NCBI RefSeq assembly: GCF_023554105.1
Contig: NZ_JAMJWE010000015.1
Span: forward strand, 1 to 64,000
Source: Brucella sp. 21LCYQ03
GTDB lineage: Bacteria > Pseudomonadota > Alphaproteobacteria > Rhizobiales > Rhizobiaceae
DNA length: 64,000 bases
Reading direction: 5' to 3'
Position 1 is the first letter of the stretch. Each line of letters starts with the position of its first letter. The position numbers were made by a program, and so were the translations under genes. Shown here in pieces: positions 45,951 to 54,667 of this stretch. The notes beneath the pieces are model-generated. The model was not told where the DNA came from. It ran no database searches and worked only from the letters and a program-made list of their open reading frames with translations.

Positions 45951-46688
45951 CTACAAATGCGTGATTGAGCTTTCAGAAGATGACTTTGCGTTGCCGAGGT
46001 AGTGCTCGGCGACGCGTGGATCTGTCAGCAACTCGGCGCTTGGCCCTTCCAGGACCACCCGGCCGCGCTCCAGGATGTATGCCCGTTGCGTATAGGTGAG
46101 CGCTCTCAACGCGTTCTGCTCGACAACGAGGATCGTGAGACCTGTCTCGTTCAAACGCTTGAGGGTCTCGAAAACCTGGTCGGTGATGAGCGGCGACAAT
46201 CCCAGGCTCGGCTCGTCGAGCAACAAGAGCCCGGGATTGGCGACAAGCGCGCGTCCAATCGCGAGCATTTGTTGCTGGCCACCCGAGAGATCGCCAGACC
46301 GTTGCAGGCGCTTTTCTCTCAGAATTGGAAAGAGACCATACACATCTTCGAGGCTGAGCCGCGGCAATCTTTTGCCGAGTGCAAGTGTGCCGATCTGTAG
46401 ATTCTCCTCGACCGTCAGATCCACCAGAATTTGCCGTCCCTCGGGAACGTGTTGCAGCCCCAGTTGCGATATCCGGTATGCAGGCGTTTTCGTTATGTCC
46501 GAGGCCTGGAACAGGATGGAGCCTTCCGTCGGTCGGACTAATCCCGAAATGCAGTTGAGAAGGGTGGATTTACCGGCGCCGTTTGGTCCGATGAGAGCGA
46601 CAATCTCGCCAGGCAGGACTTTGAGCGAAACGCCCTTAAGGGCTTTGATGCCGTCGTATGTAGCGGCAAGTTGATTGATTTCAAGCAT
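45951..46688 (-). CDS. ABC transporter ATPase (LivF-like)
   Basis: This 245-residue ATPase has Walker A GPNGAGKST at about residues 34-42, the signature LSGGQQQMLAIGRALV at about 136-151, and Walker B LLLLDEPSLGL. The short LivF form fits its length. It overlaps the LivG-like gene at its start and powers uptake with it at the inner membrane. Confidence 0.96.
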   Translation of the reverse strand: MLEINQLAATYDGIKALKGVSLKVLPGEIVALIGPNGAGKSTLLNCISGLVRPTEGSILFQASDITKTPAYRISQLGLQHVPEGRQILVDLTVEENLQIGTLALGKRLPRLSLEDVYGLFPILREKRLQRSGDLSGGQQQMLAIGRALVANPGLLLLDEPSLGLSPLITDQVFETLKRLNETGLTILVVEQNALRALTYTQRAYILERGRVVLEGPSAELLTDPRVAEHYLGNAKSSSESSITHL

Positions 46689-47443
46689 TATATGGTCCCC
46701 AGATACGCTGTTCGGACCAAGGGGTCCTGCAAGACGTCATGTGGCGTCCCACTTGCGATCATTCTACCGCTGTCCAGTACATAAACCTCGCTGCAGAGGT
46801 CACTGACAAACCGCACATTATGCTCAATGAGCAGCAGTGCCATGCCGTCCGCCACGAGCTCCTGAAAGATGCGACCCATCTCAAATGCCTCGACATCGTT
46901 CATCCCGGCGACAGGTTCGTCAAGGATCAGCACGGCGGGTTGGCTGGCAACCGCCCGCATCATCTCTAGTTTTCGTTGGTGCCCATAGGCTAACCCGCCT
47001 GCAGGCAATTCGGCAAAATTCTCCATTTCGAAACGCGCCATGAGCTTGCGGGCTCGCTCGCGCAATTCACGTGTTTCGCGGCGGCTGGATGGAAATCCCA
47101 CGATCTGGGCCGCAAGAGTGGAGCGCTCGTGACGGTGAAAGCCGATCATGATGTTTTCGACGGCGGTCGCTTCGGGGAGAAGCCGGATGTTTTGAAACGT
47201 CCGGGAAATCCCCATGCCCGCGATGCGATGTGGCGGCTCTGACCCAATGGCGATGTTGTCGAGAGCGATCGAACCGTCACTGAGAGCAAGAGTACCCGTT
47301 ATGAGATTAACGATGGTCGTCTTCCCAGCTCCATTCGGACCAATAAGGCCGGTGATTGCTCCTTGGGGAACCGCCATCGAGACATCGGAAACTGCCGCAA
47401 CGCCGCCAAAATGCTTGGAAACCTTTGTAAGAACGAGTGTCAT
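46688..47443 (-). CDS. ABC transporter ATPase (LivG-like)
   Basis: This 251-residue ATPase has Walker A GPNGAGKTT near residue 36 and Walker B AVLILDEPVAGM. The C-terminal RTAYLGT is characteristic of LivG proteins. The signature reads LAYGHQRKLEMMRAVA, the usual LivG variant. It overlaps the LivM-like permease by 4 bases and forms a heterodimer with the LivF-like subunit. Confidence 0.96.
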   Translation of the reverse strand: MTLVLTKVSKHFGGVAAVSDVSMAVPQGAITGLIGPNGAGKTTIVNLITGTLALSDGSIALDNIAIGSEPPHRIAGMGISRTFQNIRLLPEATAVENIMIGFHRHERSTLAAQIVGFPSSRRETRELRERARKLMARFEMENFAELPAGGLAYGHQRKLEMMRAVASQPAVLILDEPVAGMNDVEAFEMGRIFQELVADGMALLLIEHNVRFVSDLCSEVYVLDSGRMIASGTPHDVLQDPLVRTAYLGTI

Positions 47444-48321
47444 AGCGCGGGAACCTTGGCTGGATTGTTGGTTTTTTCCGCCGCCCGGCTCCTTCGAACG
47501 ACCATCTGTAAAGTGTCGACGACGCCCATCGGCATATAGTTTATGACGACAATCATCAGGGCGCCTTGAACCAACATCCGAAACTCGGCCAACGGACGGG
47601 CGATTTCCGGAAGCGCCGACAATATGGCGCAGCCTACAAGCGGTCCAAGAACTGAGTTGCGTCCGCCCAGAACGATATATGCGAGTACCGCGGTGAGAAA
47701 CGCGAAGCCGAAATGCTCGGGCGTAACACTGAATGACTGAAGCGCGAGAAACCCGCCAAACAGACCGCCCAACAGCCCACTGATCACGAAGGCGATGGTC
47801 TGGTATCGAACAATCGAGACACCGAGCGTCGCGGCCACCATTTCGTTTTGGCGGATTGCATCGAACGCACGGCCCATTCCGGAATGAGCGATCGAGAATG
47901 TCAGATACATCGTTACGCCAACAGCGAGCAACAGGTGCCAGGTTTTGACCACCTGCGGAATTCTGTTGATACCGAGCGCGCCCCCGGTCAATGGCTCGGC
48001 ATAGAACGCGAAGGCCATGACGACCTGAACAAAGGCGAGCGTTGCGATCGCCTGATAGACACCGCGAAGCCGCACGAGGGGGATGGAAAGCACAGCTCCA
48101 ACAAAGCCGCCAAGAGCGGCCGCAATTCCGATGGCCAGAACCGGGTGCAGCGCGTACCTCGTCACAAATATCGCCGCAGCATAAGCACCTATCGATGCAA
48201 AACCCGCTGTTGCGATAGAGAACACGCCAGCGCGCAGCACAATTTGCTGGCTATAGGCGAACCCGACGCCAATCAGGAAGAGCTGGAATTGGGCTTCGTA
48301 GATTGAAAAGAAGCTGGCCAT
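47440..48321 (-). CDS. ABC transporter permease (LivM-like)
   Basis: This 293-residue permease has about eight hydrophobic segments. The LivM block GRAFDAIRQNEMVAATLGVSIVRYQTIAFVISGLL is visible and GGRNSVLGPLVGCAIL lies in the C-terminal half. It overlaps the LivH-like gene by 4 bases. A basic tail (RRSRAAEKTNNPAK) ends the protein. Confidence 0.94.
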   Translation of the reverse strand: MASFFSIYEAQFQLFLIGVGFAYSQQIVLRAGVFSIATAGFASIGAYAAAIFVTRYALHPVLAIGIAAALGGFVGAVLSIPLVRLRGVYQAIATLAFVQVVMAFAFYAEPLTGGALGINRIPQVVKTWHLLLAVGVTMYLTFSIAHSGMGRAFDAIRQNEMVAATLGVSIVRYQTIAFVISGLLGGLFGGFLALQSFSVTPEHFGFAFLTAVLAYIVLGGRNSVLGPLVGCAILSALPEIARPLAEFRMLVQGALMIVVINYMPMGVVDTLQMVVRRSRAAEKTNNPAKVPAL

Positions 48322-49211
48322 CAGATGCGCCCCACTTTGACGGTGGCGCCGGTGTTTCCGAACAATCCCCCGGGGCGGACAATCAGGATTACGAACACCA
48401 ATGAATAGAAGATGATGTCGGCGAGACTGCCGGTGAAGTAAGCGATGGAAAATGCCTGGACAATACCGAGCAGGAAGCCAGCTACCACGGCACCATAGAC
48501 GCTGCCCAATCCGCCTAGAACGACGATGACGAACGCTTTCAGCAGATATGGATCGCCCATCATGAAATGCACGGAATTGAACAACAGGCCGATGAGAACG
48601 CCCGCGTATCCGGCAAGAGCTCCCGATATGGCGAAGACGATCAGATAAACCCGGGTTGGATTGACACCGAGCAGGACGGCAGCCCTTTCGTTGCCGGCTG
48701 TGGCCCGGATCTGACGTCCGAGGCTCGTTCTGTAGATAAGAAGAACGACAAGCGCTAAAATCACCGCTACGGACGCGACAGTGACGATCTGGAGCAATGA
48801 AATCCTTACCCCGAGCACGTTGAAATACTCGTTGGGCACCAGATCGAATGGGTAGACAAGCACCTTGGTCTTGGAGATCGACTGGCCAAGGCTGGTCAGG
48901 ATCAGGCCGACACCGATCGATGAGATGATTGCGCCAAACTCGATTTGTCCCATGGCACGGAGTCTTCGAAACGCGATCAGGTCAGTCAGACAGGCTATCA
49001 AAGCGGACCCCGCCATAGCGAGGAGTACGGCAGGCACGAACGAGAGGCCAATGCGGGTTGCGTAATAGCCGATGAATGCGCCCGCCATGAAGACCGCGCC
49101 ATGTGCGAGATTCAAAATGCGTTGTGTTCCGAACACAATCGTGAATCCGAGCGCGAACAGCGTGTAGACCGCACCGGTGGTTATACCATTGAGAAGTTGC
49201 TGAAGAATCAT
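48321..49211 (-). CDS. ABC transporter permease (LivH-like)
   Basis: This 296-residue permease starts LQQLLNGITTGAVYTLFALGFTIVFGTQRILNLAHG, the LivH signature. RTSLGRQIRATAGNERAAVLLGV and GGLGSVYGAVVAGFLLGIVQ follow. It is the first gene of the importer operon, 102 bases downstream of the sigma-54 promoter at 49313-49327. Confidence 0.95.
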   Translation of the reverse strand: MILQQLLNGITTGAVYTLFALGFTIVFGTQRILNLAHGAVFMAGAFIGYYATRIGLSFVPAVLLAMAGSALIACLTDLIAFRRLRAMGQIEFGAIISSIGVGLILTSLGQSISKTKVLVYPFDLVPNEYFNVLGVRISLLQIVTVASVAVILALVVLLIYRTSLGRQIRATAGNERAAVLLGVNPTRVYLIVFAISGALAGYAGVLIGLLFNSVHFMMGDPYLLKAFVIVVLGGLGSVYGAVVAGFLLGIVQAFSIAYFTGSLADIIFYSLVFVILIVRPGGLFGNTGATVKVGRI

Positions 49212-49312
49212 GTCAGGCGCTCGCCTGAACGATCGACCCGTGATTAAATGTCATCTTCGTTCCTCCCAATACTATCAGCCGCCAAACGGGCTTTGTCTTT
49301 CCCGGAGTACTC

Positions 49313-49327
49313 GCAAACTCCGTGCCA
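49313..49327 (-). promoter_or_regulatory. Sigma-54 promoter for the ABC importer-ferredoxin operon
   Basis: On the minus strand this reads TGGCAC-GGAGT-TTGC followed by G, a full consensus match. It diverges from the promoter at 49525. Confidence 0.88.
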
Positions 49328-49430
49328 CGCAGCAGAACATCGATTTCATCGATCGGAGTGTTACGCAATCGCCCGATGGTAAAAATATGTCGCGCCGAAC
49401 TGTCTGCGATTAAGTCACGATAAGCGTCTG

Positions 49431-49449
49431 ATGTCCTCTATGACGACAT
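49431..49449. promoter_or_regulatory. Inverted repeat between divergent sigma-54 promoters
   Basis: ATGTC-N9-GACAT lies 104 bases upstream of the importer promoter and 76 bases upstream of the MaoC promoter. One activator site here could serve both directions. Arms are only five bases, so the call is tentative. Confidence 0.4.
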
Positions 49450-49524
49450 ATCTTGTTGCCCATACCATTCCTCAAAGGAGTGACGGGCACCGCTGACGAA
49501 AGAATGGTGCTAAACAGGACGAAT

Positions 49525-49539
49525 TGGCACGCGATTTGC
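49525..49539 (+). promoter_or_regulatory. Sigma-54 promoter for the MaoC-to-MFS operon
   Basis: TGGCAC-GCGAT-TTGC followed by G is a full consensus match, 79 bases before the MaoC start. Confidence 0.88.
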
Positions 49540-49617
49540 GCCGGACCTTCGTGACGTTCGTCAAACGGTCATGTGTGCCTGAGGCGAGACAATTTAAGTG
49601 GTGGAGCAACAAATATA

Positions 49618-50109
49618 ATGAGCGACAGGTTGAACCAGGCGCAGAAGCTGCAAAGGGCATTCGAGGACTTCTCCTTGGGGGAGGTTACCGTCACCGACGG
49701 CAGGACAATCGAAGCTTCGGATATTTCCGCATTCGCCGGGCTAACGGGAGATTTCTTCCCGCTACACGTCGACGAAGAATATGCAAAAAAAACGCCGTTT
49801 GGTGGCCGGATAGCGCATGGTCCGCTGACCTTCTCGATTTCGTCGGGGCTAATGTACCAGTCCGGCTATTACGGAATGGCCATCCAGAACATGCTTGAAT
49901 GCCAGAATATGCGCGCCCTTCGGCCGGTTCGCCCCGGCGATACCTTGCGTGTTCGCGCCGAAGTGGTGGGGCTGGACGAATGGAAGCGTCCCAATCTCGG
50001 CAAGCTCACTGTCGCCTATAGCGTACTCAATCAGAAGGACGAGGAAGTGATGACCTATAACATGGTGATGTTGGCCAAGCGCCGCAACTCGGAGCAGGCC
50101 CATGGCTAA
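49618..50109 (+). CDS. MaoC-family (R)-specific enoyl-CoA hydratase
   Basis: This 163-residue hotdog hydratase shows ASDISAFAGLTGDFFPLHVDEEYAKKTPFGGRIAHG, which contains the Asp and His of the MaoC hydratase motif (D-x4-H with GGRIAHG). ATG at 49618 is chosen for GGAG upstream; the in-frame ATG at 49573 is not preceded by one. It overlaps the thiolase-like gene by 8 bases. With the next two genes it resembles the hydratase plus retro-aldolase sets of steroid side-chain removal. It would add water to an enoyl-CoA and give the substrate for the aldolase. Confidence 0.9.
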   Translation: MSDRLNQAQKLQRAFEDFSLGEVTVTDGRTIEASDISAFAGLTGDFFPLHVDEEYAKKTPFGGRIAHGPLTFSISSGLMYQSGYYGMAIQNMLECQNMRALRPVRPGDTLRVRAEVVGLDEWKRPNLGKLTVAYSVLNQKDEEVMTYNMVMLAKRRNSEQAHG

Positions 50110-51289
50110 ACATGACCGCAAGGCTGCGTTCGTCGGTATCGGCGAGCTTGAATCAGGCCGGTTCGCCGATCGGACATTCATGGGCGACCTCACCGACGTT
50201 GCGTTGCTTGCGCTTAAAAATGCCGGTCTTACTCCAATGGATGTCGATGTAATCCTGTTCGGCGCGCCGATGTTTTCCTCGGACGCACAGGCAGACCTGA
50301 TCTTCTCGCGCTTTGCCGAGGAATTTGGGGTCCTTGGCAATCTGACGACCAACATGCTCGTCCATTCGGGCGGCTCGACCAGTGATAATCTGGCCCGCGT
50401 CGCGTCGAGCTTCATCGAGTCGGGGGAAGCCGAGACGGTTTTGGTTCTGCAGGCAGAACGTTGGGCAACGCTGCCCGTTGAAGAAATGGTGGAAATGCTT
50501 ACCCATAACGGCATTCCGCGGGAGTGGGAGAAGCCTGCGGGCCTGTCCTTCAACGCTATCGGTGGGCTTTTGATGCAACGCTACATGCATGAAAGCAAAT
50601 CGACGCCAGAGGAAATGGCTGCGGTTACCGTGGCATTGCGCGAATGGGGCAACCTCAATCCCAATGGGGCCTGGCGTGACAAGAAGCTTACAGTTGAAAA
50701 GGTTTTGAGCTCACGCATGGTGGCCGATCCTTTGCACAGTTTCGAATGCCCTATGATGGCGGACGGTGGTGTCGGATTTGTCATGACGACGTCAGAACGG
50801 GCCAGGGAACTGAAGCGACCCGTCATTGAGATCGTGGGTGGCGGCGGTTCGGTGACGCATTTCAGTATAGGTCAGGAAAGGGATCTCGGGACACTCGGCT
50901 GGCCCAAGGCAGCAGAACGCGCTTTCGCAAAAGTGCGCTGGAATGCAGCAGACGCCGACTTCGCCCAGGTCTACGACTCATATCCCAGCGTGCTCACGGT
51001 GGGCCTTGAGGGTTTGGGGTTGGCTCCAAAGGGGGAGGCGGCCCGGATGTTTGCCAACAAGGAGTTTTCTCCGGGCGGGCGCTTCCCCGTCAACACCAAT
51101 GGCGGTCTTATCGGCGCCGGTCATATCGGTATCGGCGGTGGATTGGCGCTGTTGGTGGAGGGTGTGCGGCAGCTGATGCATGAAGCGCCGCCGGAAAGGC
51201 AGATCAAGGGTGCGGAACGTGGAATCGTCGGGGGTACCGGGGGCAGCTACAGCGATGCCCAGGTGCTGCTGATGGAACGTGTAGCTTAA
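50102..51289 (+). CDS. Thiolase-fold protein without nucleophile Cys, Ltp2-like retro-aldolase candidate
   Basis: This 395-residue thiolase-fold protein resembles SCP-x/Ltp-type lipid-transfer thiolases. The place of the acyl-accepting cysteine (about residues 87-92) reads VHSGGS, so the nucleophile is missing. The C-terminal NTNGGLIGAGHIGIGGGLAL keeps the histidine motif. In Ltp2-type enzymes, this fold pairs with a DUF35 protein and performs retro-aldol cleavage of a beta-hydroxyacyl-CoA, releasing a ketone and a short acyl-CoA. The DUF35 gene follows directly. Aldolase activity is inferred from those features. Confidence 0.85.
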   Translation: MAKHDRKAAFVGIGELESGRFADRTFMGDLTDVALLALKNAGLTPMDVDVILFGAPMFSSDAQADLIFSRFAEEFGVLGNLTTNMLVHSGGSTSDNLARVASSFIESGEAETVLVLQAERWATLPVEEMVEMLTHNGIPREWEKPAGLSFNAIGGLLMQRYMHESKSTPEEMAAVTVALREWGNLNPNGAWRDKKLTVEKVLSSRMVADPLHSFECPMMADGGVGFVMTTSERARELKRPVIEIVGGGGSVTHFSIGQERDLGTLGWPKAAERAFAKVRWNAADADFAQVYDSYPSVLTVGLEGLGLAPKGEAARMFANKEFSPGGRFPVNTNGGLIGAGHIGIGGGLALLVEGVRQLMHEAPPERQIKGAERGIVGGTGGSYSDAQVLLMERVA

Positions 51290-51302
51290 CAGGGACGATC
51301 AG

Positions 51303-51692
51303 ATGTCGCTTCAGTCAGAATATCAGCAACACCTCACCAACGGCGAAATGCACGTTCAGAAATGTGACTCGTGCAGAGAACTCAATATGTATCCCCGCGC
51401 GCGGTGCCCCCATTGCTATTCATCGGATCTCTCTTGGGTCCGCGTCTCCGGTAAAGGCGCCTTGCTAAGCTATACGGTGGTGAGGGCAGCCTCGCCCAAA
51501 GCCTTTGCCGAGGATACCCCTTACGGTATCGGCATCGTGAAACTCGACGAGGGTCCGCAGCTTATGGTTCGGCTGCCGGCGGACGCAGACGGCGAGTTCT
51601 CGTCTTATAAGTGCGATATGGCGGTTCAGTTCAAGTCAGTCACTGCCGAGGAAATCGAGCGTCGCCCAGTGGCGTGGTTCGAGAAGGCCTGA
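51303..51692 (+). CDS. DUF35 zinc-ribbon/OB-fold protein, partner of the thiolase-fold enzyme
   Basis: This 129-residue protein has an N-terminal rubredoxin-like zinc ribbon (CDSCRELNMYPRARCPHC) and a C-terminal OB-fold (GKGALLSYTVVRA, then PYGIGIVKLDEGPQLMVRL). DUF35 proteins bind thiolase-fold or MaoC partners. Here it lies 13 bases after the thiolase-fold gene and next to MaoC, so a three-protein complex like ChsH2/Ltp2 is plausible. Confidence 0.92.
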   Translation: MSLQSEYQQHLTNGEMHVQKCDSCRELNMYPRARCPHCYSSDLSWVRVSGKGALLSYTVVRAASPKAFAEDTPYGIGIVKLDEGPQLMVRLPADADGEFSSYKCDMAVQFKSVTAEEIERRPVAWFEKA

Positions 51693-51726
51693 ACCGCCTT
51701 CACTGAGAATATTTTGGGAGGAATTC

Positions 51727-53340
51727 ATGACGCAAACGCTCCTTCGTAAATGGACCGAGCGAACGCCGGACAAGATCTTTGCTCTGTTTGAGTCCGGCAC
51801 ACAATGGAGTTATCGCGATGCGCTCAACTTATCTTGGCGTGTAGGTGGCGCTTTAGCGAAGCTTGGTGTCAAACCGGGCCAGCCAGTGCTCTCCTTTCTG
51901 CCGAACGGTGAGGAGGCTGTTCTCGTCTTCTTTGGTTCTAATGCGGCCGGGGCCGTCTATGCGCCCATCAATGTCGCCTACCGAGGCGCTATTCTGCAGC
52001 ACGCCTTGAACTTGCCTCGGGCGGAAGTGCTGGTAATCCATGCCGACCTTTACGATCGGCTTGTCGGTCTCGATCTGCCCCACATCAAGACCGTGGTGGT
52101 CGTCGGCGATATGCCCCCCCACACCCTCGCCGTCGATCATATCGCCTGGCAGGAGTTACCGTCCAGTGAGGCCACCGAACCTCCCTCGAACTGCGCGCGT
52201 AAACCCGTCGACGATATGGTCTACATCTACACCTCCGGTACAACCGGCCCTTCCAAGGCCGTGCGATGCTCTTACGCTCACCACGAGATTTATGCCGATT
52301 GGTATGGCAGGGAACTGAATGACGCTGATCGCTGCTTTCTGTGCCTGCCGATGTTCCATGTCGGAGGCACCGGTTGGCTCTACACCATGTTGGTGCGGGG
52401 CGGTTCCATTGCCGTGGTCGAGCGGTTCCGCACCGAGGATTTCTGGCCGGCGGTCAAGCGTATGGGTGCGACAACATGTACCTTTATGGCTGCCATGGCT
52501 CGTTTTCTGTTTCGTCAGCCTGCAGGGCCGGACGATGCCGATAATTCAATCAGGGTCGCGTGTCTGGTGCCTTATATCCCTGAGACCGAGGAGTTCAGCA
52601 AACGCTTCGACGTTGAACTCTTTACGGGATATGCGATGTCGGAAGTGCCTGGCCCGCTTAGGACGGATGCCGGGACAAACAACATGAATCGTGCCGGCGT
52701 GGCGGCATCAGCCGATTGGCAACTCCGTCTGGTGGATGCCGATGGCTTTGACGTTTCCCAAGGCACAATTGGCGAACTCGTCGTCCGGTACACGGGGCCA
52801 GCTGTGATAACCCGAGGCTATCTGAATATGCCGGAAGCCACGGCAGAAGCGTGGACAGATGGCTGGTTCCATACCGGCGACCTGTTCAAAATCGATGCCG
52901 AGGGCAACTATCACTTTGTCGACCGAAACAAGGATGCGCTGCGTCGGCGTGGTGAAAACATCTCATCGATCGAGGTGGAGGCGGAGATTAACCAGCATCC
53001 TGCTGTCTCCGAGAGCGCCATCATTGGCGTTCCTTCGACTGAAATGGAAGATGACGTTTTTGCCTATGTCGTGAAGAAACCCGGGATGGAAGTGCGTCAT
53101 GAGGAACTGTTCGACTTTCTTGTCGGCCGCATGCCTCATTTCATGGTCCCTCGATATATTGAATTCATTGATCAGCTGCCGCGCACGCCCAATCACAAAG
53201 TCGCCAAAGGAGAGCTCCGCAAACTTGAGCGCAGCCGGGCAACCTGGGACAGGCAACAAGCGGGTATCAAATTGTCGAGCAAGGGGGTGGTGAAATCGCA
53301 GCCTGCCAGCGGGAACCCAAAATTGGTTATGGAACGCTGA
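51727..53340 (+). CDS. AMP-forming acyl-CoA ligase
   Basis: This 537-residue ligase has YIYTSGTTGPSKAVRCS (P-loop-like, about 169-185), YAMSEVPGP, and the hinge HTGDLFKIDAEGNYHFVDRNKD. NHKVAKGELRK carries the C-terminal lysine. It is closest in style to CaiC-like ligases. It would activate a side-chain carboxylic acid for the MaoC/aldolase steps encoded just upstream. GGGAGG lies before the ATG. Confidence 0.92.
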   Translation: MTQTLLRKWTERTPDKIFALFESGTQWSYRDALNLSWRVGGALAKLGVKPGQPVLSFLPNGEEAVLVFFGSNAAGAVYAPINVAYRGAILQHALNLPRAEVLVIHADLYDRLVGLDLPHIKTVVVVGDMPPHTLAVDHIAWQELPSSEATEPPSNCARKPVDDMVYIYTSGTTGPSKAVRCSYAHHEIYADWYGRELNDADRCFLCLPMFHVGGTGWLYTMLVRGGSIAVVERFRTEDFWPAVKRMGATTCTFMAAMARFLFRQPAGPDDADNSIRVACLVPYIPETEEFSKRFDVELFTGYAMSEVPGPLRTDAGTNNMNRAGVAASADWQLRLVDADGFDVSQGTIGELVVRYTGPAVITRGYLNMPEATAEAWTDGWFHTGDLFKIDAEGNYHFVDRNKDALRRRGENISSIEVEAEINQHPAVSESAIIGVPSTEMEDDVFAYVVKKPGMEVRHEELFDFLVGRMPHFMVPRYIEFIDQLPRTPNHKVAKGELRKLERSRATWDRQQAGIKLSSKGVVKSQPASGNPKLVMER

Positions 53341-53393
53341 ATCGAACCGGCGGAGGCACGCTGGGTCCGATTGTAGTGCCTTAAGGAAACGAG

Positions 53394-54608
53394 ATGAACG
53401 ACAGATACGATATCGTCATTGTGGGCAGCGGTCACGCGGGGGCGCAGACCGCAATTGCCTTGCGCCAGCGACAATTTTCGGGGAGCATTGCCATTATTGG
53501 CGAGGAGCGGGAACTGCCGTATGAACGACCGCCACTGTCCAAGGCATATCTTGCCGACGAAAAGCCCTTCGAGCAATTACTGTTGCGACCTACCGCGTAC
53601 TGGCGAGATAATTCGATAACCTTGCTGGGCGGGCAGCGCGTGGTGGCGGTTAATCCCCGAACTCATCTCGTGGAACTCGATGACCGTTCCCAAATAGGCT
53701 ACGGAAAGCTGGTTTGGGCAGCTGGCGGGCACGCGCGTCCACTGAATTGTGAAGGTTGGAATCTTCCAGGTGTGCATTGTGTGAGAGCGCGCGCGGATGT
53801 GGAATCGATAAGGACGCAACTGCGCTCGGTCGAGGATGTTGTGATTGTCGGAGGTGGTTATATTGGCCTTGAGGCAGCTGCGGTTCTTAGCAAGCTGGGC
53901 AAGAGGGTCACAGTACTAGAAGCTATGGAGCGCGTGTTGGCACGTGTTGCTGGAGCGGAGCTTTCACAATTCTTCGAAGACGAGCATCGCGCGCATGGCG
54001 TGGATATTCGCACAAATGCGCGCGTGGTTTCTTTGCGGGGAAACGAACGGGTCAACGCGGTCGTTCTGGATGATGGCACGATCTTGCAAGCTGATATGGT
54101 TATAGTCGGTATTGGCATTATTCCATCCGTTGGACCATTGCAGGAGGCAGGGGCCACGGTAACGAATGGGGTGCTCGTTGATAAGTGCTGCCAGACAAGT
54201 TTGCCGGATGTGTTTGCTGTAGGTGACTGTGCCGCGCACCCTAACGGCTATGCCAACGGTGCGGTGGTTCGTCTGGAATCCGTGCAGAATGCCAACGACC
54301 AGGCAACCATAGTTGCTCGCCGAATCCTCGAGGAGGATGTTCTGTATGATGCCCTTCCGTGGTTCTGGTCGAACCAGTACGATGTCAGATTGCAGACGGT
54401 TGGTCTATCGACCGGATACGACAGGACTATCGTGAGGGGCAGCCCCTCAGAGCGGAGCTTTGCTGTTCTCTACCTGAAGTCCAACCAAGTCATTGCTATC
54501 GATTGCGTCAATCGTCCGAAAGATTACGTGCAAGGTCGTAAAATCGTAATGCAGCCGTTGAATCGCACTCTGCCAGAACTGGCGGATGCCGACATCCCAC
54601 TTGCTTGA
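53394..54608 (+). CDS. FAD-dependent ferredoxin reductase (putidaredoxin-reductase type)
   Basis: This 404-residue NADH:ferredoxin reductase has the FAD site YDIVIVGSGHAGAQTAIALR, the block ELPYERPPLSKAYL and the NAD site VVIVGGGYIGLEAAAVLSKLG at about 146-166. FAVGDCAAHPN provides further FAD contact. It fits the reductases that serve putidaredoxin-type or Rieske ferredoxins. No other such reductase is in the window, so it may serve both ferredoxins (39496 and 44380). Confidence 0.94.
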   Translation: MNDRYDIVIVGSGHAGAQTAIALRQRQFSGSIAIIGEERELPYERPPLSKAYLADEKPFEQLLLRPTAYWRDNSITLLGGQRVVAVNPRTHLVELDDRSQIGYGKLVWAAGGHARPLNCEGWNLPGVHCVRARADVESIRTQLRSVEDVVIVGGGYIGLEAAAVLSKLGKRVTVLEAMERVLARVAGAELSQFFEDEHRAHGVDIRTNARVVSLRGNERVNAVVLDDGTILQADMVIVGIGIIPSVGPLQEAGATVTNGVLVDKCCQTSLPDVFAVGDCAAHPNGYANGAVVRLESVQNANDQATIVARRILEEDVLYDALPWFWSNQYDVRLQTVGLSTGYDRTIVRGSPSERSFAVLYLKSNQVIAIDCVNRPKDYVQGRKIVMQPLNRTLPELADADIPLA

Positions 54609-54667
54609 TCGACCGCAACGAGCTCGACAGCAAGTAAAATCAGCAAAACTTCGATAAGGAGAAGGCC

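Noticed and set aside
42994-49211. CRISPR arrays, toxin-antitoxin pairs or phage genes in the gaps.
   Set aside because: No regularly spaced repeats, no paired small toxin-like genes and no phage structural genes were seen anywhere in the window.
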